Below, piece after piece: positions 1-8,433 of a DNA stretch of 64,000 bases. The DNA lies in the NCBI GenBank assembly GCA_963764345.1, contig CAVXSF010000009.1:558001-622000 (forward strand). The letters run 5' to 3'. Both the position numbers and the translations under genes were made by a program. Numbering within the stretch: the stretch's first letter is position 1; the number at the start of each line of letters is the position of its first letter. Origin of the DNA: DASQZK01 sp963764345 (GTDB lineage Bacteria; Bacteroidota; Bacteroidia; Bacteroidales; GCA-2748055). The notes beneath the pieces were generated by a model. It ran no database searches and was not told the DNA's origin. It saw nothing but the letters and a program-made list of their open reading frames with translations.

Positions 1-1
1 G

Positions 2-79
2 GGCGATTATAATGTCATCGAACCTGATCAGTCTATCGAATCAGCGATCAGGAAATTGAATCGCAGGTTAAAAAATTAA
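2..79 (+). CDS. C-terminal end of an unidentified protein (partial)
   Basis: An open frame enters from the left edge and ends in TAA at 77-79. The 25 visible residues include a charged helix-like end (SAIRKLNRRLKN). This could be the end of a winged-helix DNA-binding domain, but the piece is too short to assign. It runs in the same direction as the sigma factor and is about 200 bases from it, so it need not be in the same transcript. Confidence 0.4.
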   Translation, partial: GDYNVIEPDQSIESAIRKLNRRLKN

Positions 80-232
80 TTCAAGCTCATGAAGAGTGAA
101 TGAACAGTTGAAAAAGCAAAGGGGCACAGGCTGCTGAGAAAAGGCAGGACAAATCGATCGTAAAGTGTCTCACCCTGTGTCCCTTGCCCATTGATATTTA
201 CAGGAAAATAACAGCTCGTCCGGGGAATTTTT

Positions 233-240
233 TACCTTTA
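233..240 (+). promoter_or_regulatory. Possible Bacteroidetes -7 element before the ECF sigma gene
   Basis: TACCTTTA matches the TAnnTTTG core except for the last base. It lies 46 bases before the sigma factor ATG. No clear -33 TTG box is seen, so this is a weak call. Confidence 0.3.
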
Positions 241-286
241 CACTCTTCGGAAATGTCTGACAAAGTGAAACAGAGGCAGCACTTAC

Positions 287-832
287 ATGATCAGAGAAGT
301 ATTCATAATTGCAGGATTAAAGCGTGGAGATATCAGGATCTTCGAAAACCTGTTTCACAGGTATTACCCGGGATTATGCACATACGCAGAATCGTTGCTG
401 AAACGGGAAGGCCCGGCTGAGGAAATCGTTCAGGATGTCTTTTACAATATATGGAAAAACAGAAACGATATAACGATCACAACAAGTCTTAAAAGTTACC
501 TCTTCAAATCCGTTTATAATCATTCCATGATGTATTTGCGAAAAACGAAGCGGGAAGTCAGAATGGACGAGAACTGGGCTTCGATCCAGGCTGACAGGGA
601 ACCGGGACCTGTGGAACAAATCAATGAAAAGGAACTGAACGGTCTGATAACAGAGGCACTTACCAGACTTCCCGAACGTACCAAACGGATATTCATTATG
701 AGCAGGATGGAAGGTCTGAGATATAAGGATATTGCCCAGAAGCTTTCCATATCCGTCAAAACGGTCGAATCCAATATGGGTAAAGCATTACAGGCCCTTC
801 GAAACTCACTGAATGAGTATAGTTCATATTAA
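287..832 (+). CDS. ECF RNA polymerase sigma-70 factor, FecI-like (Bacteroidetes family)
   Basis: The protein is 181 residues, normal for an ECF sigma factor. Region 2 lies at about residues 20-85, with the characteristic E-E-I-V-Q-D-V-F-Y-N-I-W core. Region 4 lies at about residues 125-178, with a helix-turn-helix reading YKDIAQKLSISVKTVESN. It would direct RNA polymerase to a small set of promoters when released by the FecR protein encoded directly downstream (overlapping or 10 bases away, depending on the FecR start). Pairing with FecR and an STN-domain protein is the usual surface-signalling arrangement in Bacteroidetes. The inducing signal cannot be read from the sequence. Confidence 0.93.
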   Translation: MIREVFIIAGLKRGDIRIFENLFHRYYPGLCTYAESLLKREGPAEEIVQDVFYNIWKNRNDITITTSLKSYLFKSVYNHSMMYLRKTKREVRMDENWASIQADREPGPVEQINEKELNGLITEALTRLPERTKRIFIMSRMEGLRYKDIAQKLSISVKTVESNMGKALQALRNSLNEYSSY

Positions 833-842
833 ACCGTCATTC

Positions 843-1841
843 ATGAAGAACAACCATAATATTGCCATTTTATCTGCACGCTTTCTGGCGGAAGAAATGA
901 GTGAATGTGAGAAAGCTGCTTTTTTAAATCAACTTAAGAACAACAGGACTATGCAGGATGAATTTGAGAAAATGAAGAAGACCTGGAATAACATGGATAC
1001 CATACCTTCCGGAAAATTCAACCATACCGGGAAAGCATGGGAGGAACTGAAAAACAGGCTTTATAGTGACAGTCTGCTCAGCGAACCAGCCAGCCCTCCC
1101 CATACCCCAGGATGGTATATCCTCCGCATTGCTGCAGGAATCGCAATCCTTTCCATAATCTGGGTTGGAATCTCCCGCATATTCTCTGACCGGACGACAA
1201 TTCAATACGAGACCATCAGCTACAACGCTTCCGGTTCGGTATCCGGCTATGTGTTAGCCGACGGCAGTCACGTTTTTCTTAATGAGGGATCTGAAATAAA
1301 AATACCAGATAACTTCACCCAAAACCGGACACTTGAACTAAGCGGAGAAGCATATTTTGACGTCACTCATGATCCTTCCAGACCTTTCTCAATTTATGCT
1401 GACAATACCGTAATAACCGTTCTGGGAACTACGTTTAATGTGAAGGAGAATAAATCCGATGGTATGGTTGAAGTACTGGTGGAATCAGGCAGGGTCAGAG
1501 TTCACGACAAACAGGACGAATCAGGCATCACCCTCCTGCCGGGACAGTTTGGCAAATCGGACGGAAAGAAGACAGTGCTGGATGTTCAGGAGGATGTCAA
1601 TTATCTCTCATGGAAAACCAGGACGTTCCGGTTTGTCAATTCAGGTCTCGATAAAGTCTTTAGCACCCTTGAGCTGTCTTACCATGTGAAGGTGGATACC
1701 GGCAGTCTGAATCTGGCTGATATGAAACTGACTTCGACCTATAAAGATCAGTCTTTCGAATCCATTATCCAGACAATATGTACCGCTTTTAACCTGTCAT
1801 ACATCAGAACGGATTCCGGATACAGGATAAATCCCCGGTGA
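843..1841 (+). CDS. FecR family anti-sigma factor
   Basis: The start at 843 (MKNNHNIAILSARF) is preferred over an in-frame ATG at 813 that overlaps the sigma gene; 332 residues result. The N-terminal ~85 residues are cytoplasmic and should hold the sigma factor. A single membrane helix follows at about residues 95-112 (LRIAAGIAILSIIWVGIS). The periplasmic FecR domain comes next (LADGSHVFLNEGSEI, then LSGEAYFDVTHDPSRPF and VLGTTFNVK, all family hallmarks). The C-terminal STN-interacting DUF4974-like part contains FRFVNSGLDKVFSTLE. It should transmit a signal from the outer-membrane partner to the sigma factor upstream. Confidence 0.93.
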   Translation: MKNNHNIAILSARFLAEEMSECEKAAFLNQLKNNRTMQDEFEKMKKTWNNMDTIPSGKFNHTGKAWEELKNRLYSDSLLSEPASPPHTPGWYILRIAAGIAILSIIWVGISRIFSDRTTIQYETISYNASGSVSGYVLADGSHVFLNEGSEIKIPDNFTQNRTLELSGEAYFDVTHDPSRPFSIYADNTVITVLGTTFNVKENKSDGMVEVLVESGRVRVHDKQDESGITLLPGQFGKSDGKKTVLDVQEDVNYLSWKTRTFRFVNSGLDKVFSTLELSYHVKVDTGSLNLADMKLTSTYKDQSFESIIQTICTAFNLSYIRTDSGYRINPR

Positions 1842-1967
1842 AATGGATGAAAATGCTCCTGGTCCTTTTCCCGTCCCCGGACGCATTTCTTCTGAACGCC
1901 TGTTCATTCCGGGAAACCCATGGCTCAGTCTTTCAAGGCGATCCGGAATGCAGAAAAAACATGTGGC

Positions 1968-3512
1968 ATGAATAACCTGAAATTCAGAAATATTTACCGC
2001 TTATTCAAGTCCTTAAGAACAGCTTTTCTCCTGCCGTTGATTTTCATGCCCGTCGGCCTGGGAGCACAACTCCCCGATGTCTCTGTCTCCATCGATGTAT
2101 CCAATAAACCGGTTCAGTATATCCTCGAAAATATTTCACTTCAAACCGGGTATTATTTTACCTACAATGCCGGTCTATTCCCTTCTAAAATACGGGTACC
2201 CTTCAAAGTCAGGGATCTCAGTCTTACAGCTGCCCTCGATTCATTACTGAATGATACAACCCTCCAATATAAACTGATCGACAAGAATATCGTCATTTTC
2301 AGGAAAAACAGGAATATCGAAAGACTGTCAGAAGGGGATACCTGTAATACGAACCGGGTAAGGGGCATTATCACCGACGTGACATCCGGCAAAGCCCTTC
2401 CTTATGCAACCATTGCCCTATACGGTACCAACAAAGGAACCATCAGCAATGAATCGGGGTATTTTACGCTGAATATTCCGCGTAGTATCGCCGACCCGGT
2501 CCTGATGGTTTCCTTCATCGGCTACCACAATCAGTACTTCGCGGTGCCCCTGCCTTCAGAAAAAGAAGTGCAGATCAGCCTGGAAAAGGATCTGGTCTCG
2601 CTCCAGGAAGTGATCATCCGGTATAAGGATCCTTCCGAACTTCTTGATGAAGCCATTAAGAGAATCCCAAAAAATTATCTTGACGACTATTCCCTCATGA
2701 CGGCCTATTACAGGGAGAATGTTCAGAAAAACAAAAAATTCCTTCTTTTCTCCGAAGCCGTGATCAACATCCTCAAGGAACCCTACAAACCCACTTCCGG
2801 GGATGACAAGGTTAAAATTGTGAAGGGACGTAAATTCATAAACATCAATGAAGAGGACACGGTTGCCATGAAAATAAAATCAGGGATAAGAAGTTCTCTT
2901 CAGCTCGATATTGTCAAGAACCTGCCATATTTCCTTACGACGGAAGAACGTCACCTGTTTAACTACGAATTCTCGGATATCGTCAGTTATAAAAATCATC
3001 TGGTTTACGTGATCCGCTTTCGTCAAAAGCCGGAGGTACGGGATGCCCTTTTCACCGGGGAGATTTATCTCGACATGGAAAATCTTGCAATAGTAGCAGC
3101 TGATTTTCAACTCGATCCGCGATATATTGGAAAGGAAACAAATACCTTCGTCATCCGGAAAAGTCCGCACCTGAAGATACGACCTCTGACCGCCATGTAC
3201 CATGTTGATTACCGGAAAAGCGATGGCCGCTATCATCTCAGCCAGGTAAGGGGCCAGGTACGTTTTAAAATGCGGCTGAAGGGAAAGTGGATAGGCTCAC
3301 TTTACTCCCTGAATATTGAAATGGCGGTAACCGACGTCAGGACAGGTACGAAAGAAAGGTTCCGCAATAATGAAACCCTGAATTCCGGCGTGATCCTTTC
3401 CGACATGGACTTCACTCCGGATCCGGCTTTCTGGGGAAATTACAACACCATTGAACCCGAAGCTTCACTCAGTGAGGTCCTGAGAAAAATGGGGAAACAA
3501 CTGGCATGGTAA
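1968..3512 (+). CDS. STN plus CarboxypepD_reg-like domain surface protein, no TonB barrel
   Basis: The start at 1968 (MNNLKFRNIYRLF) gives a plausible signal peptide ending near LGAQ; an in-frame ATG at 1920 would put extra polar residues in front of it. After the signal peptide comes an STN (secretin/TonB short N-terminal) domain with VSIDVSNKPVQYILENIS, followed by a CarboxypepD_reg-like beta-sandwich (GKALPYATIALYGTNKGTIS, then NESGYFTLNIP). The remaining ~300 residues (starting YYRENVQKNKKFLLFSEAV) resemble the C-terminal part of other Bacteroidetes carboxypeptidase-regulatory-like proteins. At 514 residues it is too short for a SusC-type receptor and has no plug or barrel. It is 126 bases behind fecR and probably forms the outer-envelope sensor arm of the sigma/anti-sigma pair; that role is inferred. 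Confidence 0.82.
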   Translation: MNNLKFRNIYRLFKSLRTAFLLPLIFMPVGLGAQLPDVSVSIDVSNKPVQYILENISLQTGYYFTYNAGLFPSKIRVPFKVRDLSLTAALDSLLNDTTLQYKLIDKNIVIFRKNRNIERLSEGDTCNTNRVRGIITDVTSGKALPYATIALYGTNKGTISNESGYFTLNIPRSIADPVLMVSFIGYHNQYFAVPLPSEKEVQISLEKDLVSLQEVIIRYKDPSELLDEAIKRIPKNYLDDYSLMTAYYRENVQKNKKFLLFSEAVINILKEPYKPTSGDDKVKIVKGRKFININEEDTVAMKIKSGIRSSLQLDIVKNLPYFLTTEERHLFNYEFSDIVSYKNHLVYVIRFRQKPEVRDALFTGEIYLDMENLAIVAADFQLDPRYIGKETNTFVIRKSPHLKIRPLTAMYHVDYRKSDGRYHLSQVRGQVRFKMRLKGKWIGSLYSLNIEMAVTDVRTGTKERFRNNETLNSGVILSDMDFTPDPAFWGNYNTIEPEASLSEVLRKMGKQLAW

Positions 3513-3533
3513 ATGGAAAATGATAAAAATTTG

Positions 3534-3541
3534 TAGCTTTG
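3534..3541 (+). promoter_or_regulatory. Bacteroidetes -7 promoter element
   Basis: TAGCTTTG fits TAnnTTTG exactly and lies about 115 bases before the secreted-protein gene starting at 3655. A short inverted repeat (TAGCTT, AAGCTA) overlaps it. Confidence 0.45.
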
Positions 3542-3654
3542 ATAAGCTATCATGACGAATCTACCTGTTATCAGACCCTGTTTTCCTCATACCCTCCACC
3601 ATCACCGAAAGCAGGGTAATGCCTGGTATTGCGGCTAACCCTAAATATGTGACC

Positions 3655-5127
3655 ATGAAAAAATCATTGCTGATTCTTTTATTGTTTAGTTTCCTTTTTC
3701 CAGCCCTGCTGAAGGCCCAAAACACTCCACCTGTTCTGAACCAACCTGTTGATATCAACGGCGTCTTTCCCAACCTCACCGTCATTGGCCCTTCAGACAA
3801 AAACCGCAGTGAAAGCGGCATCGGAGCACTGATACCCTGGGCAGACAAACTTTGGATGGTAGGTTATGTCGCTCACATCAAGGGCTCCGGTATAGGGTTA
3901 TATGAGATCAGCGACGATATGACCATGAAAAAGTTTCCCGGCAGTATCACCGGGACTTTTGCCAACCGGATGATCCACAATCCCTCCGAACAGGCCATCA
4001 TCGGACCTTACTTCATTGACAAAACCGGTCGGGTAAGGGTATGTGAAGAACTCGCCGGATACCGTCTGGCCGCTACTATGGAACACCTCTCCGATCCGGA
4101 AAACAAAGTGTACTTCCTGACCATGGAAGGCCTCTTCTTTGAATGCGATGTTCACACCCTGAAAACACACCTGCTTTTTAACCTGGTGGACGAACTGGAC
4201 ATTCCTTCAACGGCTTATGTTCATTTTAAAGACGGGTATACCGGAGACGGCAGGGTCGTGGTAGCTAACAACTCTTACGATGAAAGGGACTATCTGAACG
4301 GAACAGGACCCGGACGCCTGGCTGAATGGGACGGGAAGAGTGATCATTGGAAGATCCTGGCAAAAACGGCCTTTGTAGGTATTGGCGGAAAGAACAGTAT
4401 GGATTTCCAGGGTAAATCGATCTTCGGGAATCCCATTTTTGCCACGGGATGGGACAGGAAATCAGTCATACTGAAATGCTATAACGACAGATCCAATGCG
4501 TGGCAGACTTACCGGCTTCCCAAGGGCAGCCATTCCTTCGATCACGGCTGGAACACAGAGTGGATGAGGATTCGCGAAGCCCAGACAGAACGTTTCATCA
4601 TGGATGTGTTCGGCCTTTTTTATGAACTTCCGATGATGACTTACGGGGGTAATGTCTGGGGCATCAAACCCATCGCCTATCATCTCCGCATCGTCCCTGA
4701 TTTCTGTTTCTGGAGGGGCATGTTTGTCATGGCCGGCGACCAGACGGACCATGGCGTCGGTCAGCCACAATCCGGACTTCTTTTTCAGAACATTGACGAT
4801 CTGTGGCATTACGGTAAACCGGCCGGCTGGGGCGCCGTTTGGCTCAACGATACCGTGAAATCGGGTCAATGTTCCGATCCGTTTCTGATGAACGGATTTG
4901 ATAAAAAGATGCTCCATCTGAAAAATGACGATACGAAAAATATCACGGTCACAATCCAGGTAGACTTTATGGGAGATGGTGAATGGACAGATTTCAGGCA
5001 GTTCGATCTGACAGGCGGTGAATATACCAGCTATATTTTCCCCGATGGTTACTCGGCACAATGGGTCAGACTTAAAATGAACACCAGTCACGATGCCATC
5101 ATTACGGCGATGTTTTATTACAACTGA
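3655..5127 (+). CDS. Secreted conserved hypothetical protein
   Basis: The start at 3655 is chosen because it opens a clean signal peptide (MKKSLLILLLFSFLFPALLK followed by AQN); an ATG at 3619 would bury it. The mature protein has about 470 residues, rich in Trp, Gly and aromatic residues, with repeated short stretches such as IPWADKLWMVGYV, PYFIDKTGRVRVCEE and FATGWDRKSVILKCYN. That spacing suggests a beta-propeller-like or beta-rich fold. I recognise no catalytic motif and no lipobox. It lies downstream of the sigma/FecR/STN genes but has its own -7 element, so co-regulation is uncertain. Function unknown. Confidence 0.7.
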   Translation: MKKSLLILLLFSFLFPALLKAQNTPPVLNQPVDINGVFPNLTVIGPSDKNRSESGIGALIPWADKLWMVGYVAHIKGSGIGLYEISDDMTMKKFPGSITGTFANRMIHNPSEQAIIGPYFIDKTGRVRVCEELAGYRLAATMEHLSDPENKVYFLTMEGLFFECDVHTLKTHLLFNLVDELDIPSTAYVHFKDGYTGDGRVVVANNSYDERDYLNGTGPGRLAEWDGKSDHWKILAKTAFVGIGGKNSMDFQGKSIFGNPIFATGWDRKSVILKCYNDRSNAWQTYRLPKGSHSFDHGWNTEWMRIREAQTERFIMDVFGLFYELPMMTYGGNVWGIKPIAYHLRIVPDFCFWRGMFVMAGDQTDHGVGQPQSGLLFQNIDDLWHYGKPAGWGAVWLNDTVKSGQCSDPFLMNGFDKKMLHLKNDDTKNITVTIQVDFMGDGEWTDFRQFDLTGGEYTSYIFPDGYSAQWVRLKMNTSHDAIITAMFYYN

Positions 5128-5196
5128 CGTTTTTAACAGACCGGGAAATTACAGGTTCGGCTTTCTCGTTACCAAACCTTTTCATCCTGCAACACT

Positions 5197-5616
5197 ATGG
5201 AAACAAGTATCTTCACAGAAAAATCAGTCGTGCCCACTGAACAAACCTTATCGCTGGCCCTTGGCGGGACGTATCCATTCTGGAAACAGGTCCGGAACCT
5301 TGTTTTCGAAAAATACCCTTCTGCCGTGGAGGAGTGGAACTATCCCGGACAGAAATACGGATGGAGTTTCAGGATAAAAGATAAGAGGAGAGCGATCCTC
5401 TATCTGCTTCCCCGCGACAATTTTTTCAAGGTCGCCATGGTATTCGGTCAGAAGGCTACTGACAAAATCCTGGCCTCCGGTGTTCACGAGAGAATAAAGG
5501 CAGAGCTCAGATCGGCAAGGGTATATGCTGAAGGCCGTGGCATAAGAATTGAGGTCAGGGACGATTCCCTGTTCGGGGACCTTGAGAAGCTGATTGATAT
5601 TAAGCTGGGAATTTAG
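5197..5616 (+). CDS. DUF3788 family protein
   Basis: 139 residues, matching the DUF3788 family in length and in its core: LGGTYPFWKQVRNLV, WNYPGQKYGWSFRIKDKRRA, then LYLLPRDNFFKVAMVFG. DUF3788 proteins are small, soluble and of unknown function, with a fold like DUF1801 proteins. There is no signal peptide. The gene is 69 bases behind the secreted protein and stands just before the convergent comM gene. Confidence 0.8.
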   Translation: METSIFTEKSVVPTEQTLSLALGGTYPFWKQVRNLVFEKYPSAVEEWNYPGQKYGWSFRIKDKRRAILYLLPRDNFFKVAMVFGQKATDKILASGVHERIKAELRSARVYAEGRGIRIEVRDDSLFGDLEKLIDIKLGI

Positions 5617-5678
5617 TATCCTCAGCAGTCCATCCTGCCTGCCTGCCCGGAAATCCGGATCAATTTTTCGATCTCCTT

Positions 5679-7218
5679 TTAACCGGCCCAGTTTTCCCTG
5701 TCCAGGTTTCGATAATTGACAGCTTCAGAAATATGGTGAGCCAGGATATTTTCTTCACCATCGAGGTCGGCGATGGTTCTTGACACCTTCAGTATCCTGT
5801 CGTATGCCCTGGCTGAGAGTCCCAGGCGTTCCATGGCATTTTTCAGGATCTTCGCTCCGGCTTCGTCAAGCCGGCAGTATTTTCTTAACAGGCGGCTGTT
5901 CATCTGGGCGTTGTTATAGATCCCTTTCGATTCGGCGAAGCGCAGCGTCTGTCTTTCCCTGGCGCGGATCACTCTTTCCCTGATGACGATGCTCTTCTCT
6001 GCATCACGAGCCATCGACAGTTCCCTGAACGGAACCGGGATGATCTCGATATGAATATCTATCCTGTCGAGCAGTGGGCCCGATATCCGGTTCAGGTATT
6101 TTTTTACAATCCCGGGTCCGCATTGGCAGGATTTCTCCGGGTGGTTATAATAGCCACAGGGGCAGGGGTTCATGCTGGCTACGAGCATGAAACTTGCCGG
6201 GTATTCTACGGTGAATTTAGCTCTGGATATCGTTATGATCCGGTCTTCAAGGGGTTGCCGCATCACCTCCAGAACATTGCGTTTGAATTCAGGGAGTTCG
6301 TCAAGAAACAGGACACCGTTATGAGCCAGTGATATCTCTCCCGGCTGAGGATAAGTGCCTCCACCAACAAGGGCAACATCGGAAATGGTATGATGCGGGT
6401 TCCGGAAAGGCCGGCAGGTCATCAGCGCATTGTCGGCCCCGGTTTTTCCGGCCACCGAATGGATTTTGGTCGTTTCGAGTGCTTCTTCGAGGGTAAGCGG
6501 GGGTATGATCGACGGCAGTCTTTTGGCCAGCATCGTCTTCCCGGCTCCGGGGGGCCCTATCATCAGGATGTTGTGACCTCCTGCCGCCGCGATTTCCAGC
6601 GCCCTTTTCACATTTTCCTGTCCCCGGACTTCCGAAAAATCCGTATCAAAGTGATTCACCCGGTCAAAAAACTCCTTTTTTGTATCAACTATGCACGGGT
6701 TTGAGATCGAGACTTCCATTGAGAAAACCCACCACATCCATCAGATTGCATACACCAATCACTTTGATACCTTCCACGACAGCAGCTTCCATCGCATTTT
6801 CAGCCGGAAGGATAAGTCCTGTGAAATTTTCCTGCCTCGCAGTTAACGCCATTGGCAATACACCTCTCACCCTCTGAAGTTGTCCGTCAAGCGAGAGTTC
6901 ACCCATGAGCACGAATTCTTTCAATTTTTCTCGCCTTAATCTGAGATGAGGCGGCCAGTATCCCCACAGCAAGTGGAAGATCATATGCTGAACCTTCTTT
7001 CCGGAGATCTGCAGGAGCAAGATTCACCACCACCCTTTGACCGGGCCAGAAAATCCGTTGTTCTTAAGTGCCGATTCTATCCTTTGCTGCGATTCCTTGA
7101 CGGCATTATCGGCAAGACCCACAATAAAATATTTGGCTCCCTGGCCAATATTGACTTCAACAGTAATAGTTGTCGCATGAATACCATGCACGGAACTACC
7201 GAATGCTTTTATCAACAT
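5679..7218 (-). CDS. comM: ComM/YifB-type Mg-chelatase-like AAA+ protein, broken by indels
   Basis: The three domains of the YifB/ComM family are all present but in shifting frames. The N-terminal Lon-substrate-like part (MLIKAFGSSVHGIHATTITV, then VGLADNAVKESQQRIESAL) starts at 7218. The middle part carries FVLMGELSLDGQLQRVRGVL. The AAA+ part carries RGQENVKRALEIAAAGGHN, Walker A GPPGAGKTM, LFLDELPEFKR and the zinc-like Cys cluster NPCPCGYYNHPEKSCQCG. ComM is a helicase that helps integrate DNA during transformation. Single-base shifts are needed near 7046, 6930 and 6693; restoring them gives a protein of about 513 residues, the normal family length. I therefore think these are sequence errors rather than a dead gene, but decay is possible. 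Confidence 0.85.
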
Positions 7219-7273
7219 ACGCTTTACATTTTTTGCCTTTTAACCCTTAATGTGAAAAATGGCAAAAAATCAG

Positions 7274-7872
7274 CTAGTCAAACAAAGAAATTTCTATGGA
7301 TTGAATTAAAATGTGGATAATCTTAATATGCATCTCCTGGATCCGGTCGGAATATCCGTCCCATGGAATGCGGATTTCAATGTCGGCCAGACGGCTGGCT
7401 TCTCCACCGTCCCTGCCTGTGAGAGCAACCACTTTCATGTTCTTTTTTCTGCCACTTCAATGGCATTGATCACATTCGCCGAGCTACCGCTGGTGCTGAT
7501 CGCCAGCAGGGCATCCCCTTCCCTGCCGTGAGCCTCGATAAACCGTGAGAAAATAGCCTCAAAGCCATAATCGTTCGCCGTGCAGGTCAGATGTGCAGGA
7601 TCGGAGATAGCCAAAGCAGGAAGTGCCGGCCGGTCTTCGCGGAATCTTCCGGTCAGTTCTTCGGCAAAATGCATGGCATCACTCATCGATCCTCCGTTCC
7701 CAAAAGAAAGAATTTTCCCGCCTGACCGAATGGCTTCGGTAAAAATCATGGCAGCGTTCCTGATTGAGTCAATATTCCTTTCATCCTGCATAAAGGATGT
7801 CAAAACTTGTGAGGCCTCAGCCAGGCTCTTACGGATAATATCCATTTTGTTGGTTTTATGAGATGATGGCAT
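7274..7872 (-). CDS. gmhA: Phosphoheptose isomerase (SIS domain), one frameshift
   Basis: SIS-domain isomerase that converts sedoheptulose 7-phosphate to D-glycero-D-manno-heptose 7-phosphate for lipopolysaccharide core synthesis. Visible family motifs are GGKILSFGNGGSMSDAMHFA, EELTGRFREDRPALPALAI, HGREGDALLAISTSGSS and, in the next frame, MKVVALTGRDGG and IPWDGYSDRIQEMHIKIIH. The reading frame breaks at a run of six T (7443-7448, plus strand); one more base would join both halves into about 199 residues, the normal GmhA size. A second possible start is at 7845 (MDIIRKSL). The gene is 56 bases upstream of comM in the same direction. Confidence 0.88.
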
Positions 7873-8117
7873 GATTAGCCGTCCAAAATTCTTTATTTTT
7901 ATTCAAATGTGAAAGTAAAACCTTTAAAAAAGCAGTCCTGACCATTCCGTAAAGGACCGCAGCCGTATCACACAAGATGCATTTTCCGCGACGGAACATC
8001 AGTCAGACCGGCTGTAAGGGGAAAAATTGAAATTGATATCCTGTTGCTCAACAAATCGTTATGAATCCACGTTCTTAATAAAAAACAGGGCCAGAGATGC
8101 ATCTGTAAAATTATTGG

Positions 8118-8125
8118 TAACTTTA
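8118..8125 (+). promoter_or_regulatory. Possible -7 element of the mutL cluster
   Basis: TAACTTTA differs from TAnnTTTG only at the last base and lies 22 bases before the first ATG of the cluster (8148), giving a leader of roughly 15 bases. Confidence 0.35.
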
Positions 8126-8147
8126 CATTTTTTAACAGGACGAAAAC

Positions 8148-8431
8148 ATGGCAATCATACAGTTTTTCAAATTGCCCAGACATAAAAATTCAACTATCAG
8201 CCACTGTATTATAATCCGGAGAAAGAGGAGAAGGAAGGAAGAAGGAAACGGATTGAACATGAGATGGGCATACACCTGGAGGATTCGACGGGATACAAAA
8301 CCACGATCACCCGAGGGTCGATGCGTCACTATTTTCATAAAAATGAGAAAGCCAGAAAACAGTCCAATTTCCGTCTGGTAGTGATCATTTTGATTTTATT
8401 TTTTGTGGCTTATCTCATTCTCTTCAGATAA
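8148..8431 (+). CDS. Small conserved Bacteroidetes protein with C-terminal membrane helix, frameshifted
   Basis: The first codons read MAIIQFFKLPRHK. After a run of five A (8184-8188) the meaningful frame moves by one base and continues FNYQPLYYNPEKEEK, then RIEHEMGIHLED, RGSMRHYFHKNEKARKQSNF and a terminal membrane helix (LVVIILILFFVAYLILFR) to TAA at 8431. With one extra A it is about 94 residues. Small proteins with the FNYxPxYYNPEKEE signature are common immediately upstream of mutL in this phylum. It ends two bases before the mutL ATG, so the two are almost certainly co-transcribed. Function unknown; the topology suggests a tail-anchored protein. Confidence 0.72.
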
Positions 8432-8433
8432 CC

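Noticed and set aside
2162..3236. Minus-strand open frames inside the STN-domain gene
   Set aside because: Shadows of a conserved coding region, no independent support.
4462..5091. Minus-strand open frame of 209 codons
   Set aside because: Antisense to the secreted protein, with no domain and no promoter.
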